From: Fibrobacter sp.
Lineage (GTDB): Bacteria; Fibrobacterota; Fibrobacteria; Fibrobacterales; Fibrobacteraceae
Length of the DNA stretch: 43,758 nt
Direction: 5' to 3'
NCBI GenBank assembly: GCA_012515825.1
Contig: JAAYXQ010000025.1
Span: 1-43,758 of the forward strand
Shown here: positions 43,509 to 43,758 of the stretch, one piece after another
Numbering within the stretch: the stretch's first letter is position 1
Layout of the letters: every line of letters begins with the position of its first letter
The notes under the pieces: model-generated
Seen by the model: the letters and a program-made list of their open reading frames with translations, nothing else
Database searches by the model: none
What the model was told of the DNA's origin: nothing
Made by a program: the position numbers and the translations under genes

Positions 43509-43758
43509 GTTGTTTTTTTCATTAAACGTCAATATTACTCTTGTTGACGGCAATGGTTTTTTCACTAAGTGAATTCTATATAGCCAATGTTGACGGTAAT
43601 GGTATTTTCATTAAAACACATTAATACTATGGTTGACGGTAATGATTTTTTCACGATTAAATCTAAATAACCATTGTTGACGGTAATGATTTTTTCACGA
43701 TTAAATCTAAATAACCATTGTTGACGGTAATGATTTTTTCACGATTAAATCTAAATAA
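43509..43758. repeat. Tandem repeat array of about 44 bases, running off the right edge
   Basis: Units starting GTTGACGG begin at 43543, 43589, 43632, 43676 and 43720, with spacings of 46, 43, 44 and 44. A more degenerate unit lies at about 43509-43542. The first ~23 bases (GTTGACGGTAATGATTTTTT plus CAC) are best conserved; the remaining ~21 vary in the left units but are identical in the last three (the final one is cut at 39 bases). The period is not a multiple of three and every frame has stops, so it is non-coding. Copies become more uniform to the right. Confidence 0.93.

Noticed and set aside
43509..43758. CRISPR array at the right edge
   Set aside because: The parts between the conserved blocks are identical in the last three units and only drift in the first ones; unit spacing varies and no cas gene is present. 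It is a tandem repeat, not repeat-spacer.

Overview
The window reads as a chromosomal segment of an anaerobic, AT-rich Gram-negative bacterium, most likely from Fibrobacterota (a Fibrobacter relative). This rests on three things: a secreted protein with poly-serine linkers of the kind common in Fibrobacter, a quinone-linked fumarate reductase of the cytochrome b558 type, and a TamB/Omp85 outer-membrane assembly pair next to a PPIase lipoprotein. The lineage call is inference; no rRNA is present.

Layout. 1-900 (minus): ribB (cut by the left edge) and ribE, riboflavin synthesis. 1081-5173 (minus): ndk-frdC-frdA-frdB with a terminator. 5252-13576: a PPIase/TPR lipoprotein (minus) diverging from tamB and a TamA-like Omp85 gene (plus). 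13654-15342 (minus): ettA. 15501-18438 (plus): a tight pair made of a primase/RecA-like ATPase and a relative of 23S rRNA uracil-5-methyltransferases that has lost its catalytic motifs. 18501-24965 (plus): LysM protein, histidine kinase, OmpR-type regulator and a secreted TPR/beta-propeller protein. 25085-27744: peptide-binding lipoprotein and pssA. 27741-29719 (minus): ruvC with two peptidoglycan-peptide peptidases that lack signal peptides. 29848-33879 (plus): a tightly packed run of a DnaG/DnaB-like fusion protein with altered active-site motifs, a GT4 glycosyltransferase, a Dabb protein and a HAD hydrolase. 34045-38092 (plus): SRPBCC-like protein, UbiD-family decarboxylase, secreted metalloprotease. 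38097-40129 (minus): two paralogous envelope proteins. 40193-41268 (minus): rpsF-rpsR-rplI behind a clear promoter and a structured leader. 41395-42141 (minus): outer-membrane protein. 42205-43503 (plus): asnS. From 43509 to the right edge lies a roughly 44-bp non-coding tandem repeat.

Most of the window is housekeeping: respiration, envelope building, translation and cofactors. No integrase, transposase, tRNA, rRNA, CRISPR array or phage structural gene was seen. The least expected content is three nucleic-acid-enzyme homologues with altered catalytic motifs (15501-17222, 17224-18438, 29848-31728) sitting in ordinary chromosomal context, together with the tandem repeat at the right edge. No intergenic stretch exceeds 300 bases; the longest are 43504-43758 (the repeat) and 901-1128 (frd terminator plus ribE leader).
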